DNA from: an uncultured Rhizobiaceae group bacterium
Lineage (GTDB): Bacteria; Pseudomonadota; Alphaproteobacteria; Rhizobiales; Rhizobiaceae
Assembly (NCBI GenBank): GCA_937923355.1
Contig: CALAIO010000195.1
Coordinates: 1-7,058 of the forward strand
DNA: 7,058 bases
Direction of reading: 5' to 3'
The position numbers and the translations under genes were made by a program. Shown here one piece after another: positions 5,460 to 7,058 of the stretch. The notes beneath the pieces were generated by a model. That model saw only the letters and a program-made list of their open reading frames with translations. It was not told where the DNA came from and did not search any database. Each line of letters begins with the position of its first letter. The first letter of the stretch is position 1.

Positions 5460-7058
5460 GTGTCGTATGACGCGGATCAAAAGAAATTTATAGAACTTGC
5501 TTTGCAAGATATCCTTGGCTCGCCAGGATTTACGAACTCAACACAACTTAGCAACTTTCTGTCCTTTATTGTGACAAAAACCTTGGCTCAGAAAACTGGC
5601 GAAATCAAAGGCTACACCATTGGCGTCGATGCACTGGGGCGACCAGATGATTTTGACCCACAAGTTGATCCATCGGTGCGTGTAATGGCTGGCAGATTAC
5701 GCCAATCTCTTGAAAATTATAATCGCAACACTGGCGGCTTCAGCAAAGACGGCACAACTGTCCAAATGGAATTGGTCAAAGGCAGTTATGTTCCAAAGAT
5801 AACCTTTATAAATAAAGCAGAAGAAAATAGGCTTTCGCACGAAGATAAACTCGCTGCTCTTGAAGATACAGATATTGATATCGGGTTGGATAGCATTAAA
5901 CCAACCGCAAAAATGTCTTCTTCCAAGAGCAAAAGCAAAGCCTTTATTCTTGCATCTGTTGGTGCGTTGGCATTGTTCGCAGCTGGGTTTGCGAGCTTTA
6001 GCTATTACAAAGAATACACGAAAATAGAACCCACACTATTACCTGAGAAGAAACTTATCTCTATTGAAAATTCAGAGCTGCCAAGCCTGACATTATTCGT
6101 AAAAGCAGAACCAGAAAATCTACCAGACTGGATATCGAGCGAGAAAATAGCCTCTACTGCAGTCGTATCGTTTTCACGTTTCAATGAGTACCGAATTTTT
6201 GATTTCAACAATGAAAAAGATTTATTATTTATGGATTCAGTTTCATCTGATTATTATCTTTCAATGTATTTCTCGACTGCATCAGACAAAGAAACTCTCG
6301 AAGGTTTCTTTACACTAACACGCCCGCCAGAAAGTGAAGTCATCTGGTCAGATAAACTGACTTTTCCAAAATCTGAAGGCGAACAGATAAAAGAGAACCT
6401 TTATAAAATAAACTCGACTACATCTGCAATCATGTCACCCTATGGCATCATTCATGGCGACATAACCTCAAACAAAAATCCACCGCCAAGACTGGACTGC
6501 ATCAGAGCAATTTATTCTTATTTCGCTCAGGAAGATTTACAATCCTATGCGAACGGCTTGGATTGTGCGCGCCGCGCAACATCCAGCAAAAAAGCCTCTT
6601 CTTCCATGTACGCGATGTTGACATTTTTATATGTGGAAGCGTTCCGCAAACAAATTATCGAAGTAAGCCCCACACCTCTAAAAGTCGCAAGCGAATACGC
6701 AAGAAAAGCCATAACGCTTGACCCTGGAAATGCACGTGCATTTCAAGCGCTTTTTGCAGTTGAAAAAACCATGGGCAACAAAGTAGAAGCCATCGCCGCA
6801 GCAACAAAGGCTCTATCCTTAAATCCTTATGACAGGGATATTCTGGGAGATTATGCTGCATATCTGGTTTCAATTAATGAACAAGAAACTGCTGAACCTA
6901 TATTGCAAGAAGCGGTCAAGCTAACGCCAGTGCTACCAGCCTGGCTTGCTTTTTATAATTACTTACATACAGACATTACAGGTGATTTTGCCAAAGCAGA
7001 TAAGCTTGCAGATAAATTCAAAGCAGAAGATTCTCCGTTGATAGCTGCAGCTATTATT
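5460..7058 (+). CDS. Membrane-anchored protein with N-terminal winged-helix-like domain and C-terminal TPRs, 3' end cut
   Basis: The frame is open for 533 codons to the window end with no stop. Residues 1-115 carry a conserved module I recognise from alphaproteobacterial and acidobacterial TPR or cyclase-like proteins: QLSNFLSFIVTKTLA, IKGYTIGVDALGR, DFDPQVDPSVRVMAGRLRQSL, then KGSYVP (108-112). It looks like a winged-helix DNA-binding domain of the OmpR/ToxR C-terminal type, judged by pattern only. Residues 116-160 are a charged linker ending in SSSKSKSK, and 161-183 form a single transmembrane helix. Residues about 190-380 have no motif I know. From about 405, TPR-like helices appear (YARKAITLDPGNARAFQALF, EAIAAATKALSLNPYD, AEPILQEAVKLTP). 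With positive charges before the helix, the N-terminus should be cytoplasmic and the TPRs periplasmic, as in ToxR/CadC one-component regulators. It diverges from the dehydrogenase operon across 184 bp. GTG start supported by AAGAGGGA. Existence is certain; the regulatory role is inferred. Confidence 0.85.
   Translation, partial: MSYDADQKKFIELALQDILGSPGFTNSTQLSNFLSFIVTKTLAQKTGEIKGYTIGVDALGRPDDFDPQVDPSVRVMAGRLRQSLENYNRNTGGFSKDGTTVQMELVKGSYVPKITFINKAEENRLSHEDKLAALEDTDIDIGLDSIKPTAKMSSSKSKSKAFILASVGALALFAAGFASFSYYKEYTKIEPTLLPEKKLISIENSELPSLTLFVKAEPENLPDWISSEKIASTAVVSFSRFNEYRIFDFNNEKDLLFMDSVSSDYYLSMYFSTASDKETLEGFFTLTRPPESEVIWSDKLTFPKSEGEQIKENLYKINSTTSAIMSPYGIIHGDITSNKNPPPRLDCIRAIYSYFAQEDLQSYANGLDCARRATSSKKASSSMYAMLTFLYVEAFRKQIIEVSPTPLKVASEYARKAITLDPGNARAFQALFAVEKTMGNKVEAIAAATKALSLNPYDRDILGDYAAYLVSINEQETAEPILQEAVKLTPVLPAWLAFYNYLHTDITGDFAKADKLADKFKAEDSPLIAAAII

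Noticed and set aside
5414..5470. An 18-residue upstream frame (ATG 5414) overlapping the GTG start of the TPR-protein gene, considered as a leader peptide
   Set aside because: No ribosome binding site precedes it and it has no regulatory codon run. The overlap with the GTG is probably chance.

Overview
The window reads as two unrelated pieces of DNA joined near position 710. Positions 1 to about 710 are GC-rich (38 of 60 bases G or C in 61-120). They hold the 3' end of a short-chain dehydrogenase/reductase gene and the start of an exported, GMGG/NPAN-type outer-membrane protein gene, both in a style reminiscent of myxobacteria and relatives. From about 711 the DNA is much more AT-rich (25 of 60 G or C in 6421-6480). 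Its gene content looks like an alphaproteobacterium, probably a marine Hyphomicrobiales- or Rhodobacterales-like organism. Taxonomy here is judged from protein style and composition only. The join lies inside a single open reading frame that starts as the exported protein and ends as the second half of an EamA/DMT permease. An assembly chimera is the simplest explanation.

Layout: 1-273 (+) SDR fragment; 339-1283 (+) chimeric ORF; 1282-1310 terminator; 1338-1685 (-) small secreted Tyr/Arg/His/Gly-rich protein; 1821-2675 (-) RpiR/MurR-type regulator; 2676-2914 AT-rich intergenic region ending in a strong plus-strand terminator and possibly holding a small RNA; 2915-4150 (-) enolase-superfamily sugar-acid dehydratase; 4193-5275 (-) zinc alcohol dehydrogenase with a good promoter; 5276-5459 divergent promoter region; 5460 to the window end (+) a membrane-anchored protein with an N-terminal DNA-binding-like domain and C-terminal TPRs, cut by the window edge.

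The dehydrogenase and dehydratase genes are 42 bp apart, have near-identical ribosome binding sites, and probably form one operon. With the RpiR-type regulator just downstream they look like a small catabolic unit for a sugar acid or related polyol. The substrate cannot be read from the sequence, and no transporter for it lies in the window. The divergent TPR protein could be a second regulator of this locus or an unrelated neighbour.

The most interesting points are the chimeric join, the loss of the usual first metal-ligand aspartate in the dehydratase, the unassigned plus-strand terminator that suggests a small RNA between the dehydratase and rpiR genes, and the ToxR/CadC-like topology of the last protein. 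No CRISPR array, tRNA, rRNA, insertion sequence or convincing new defence system was seen.
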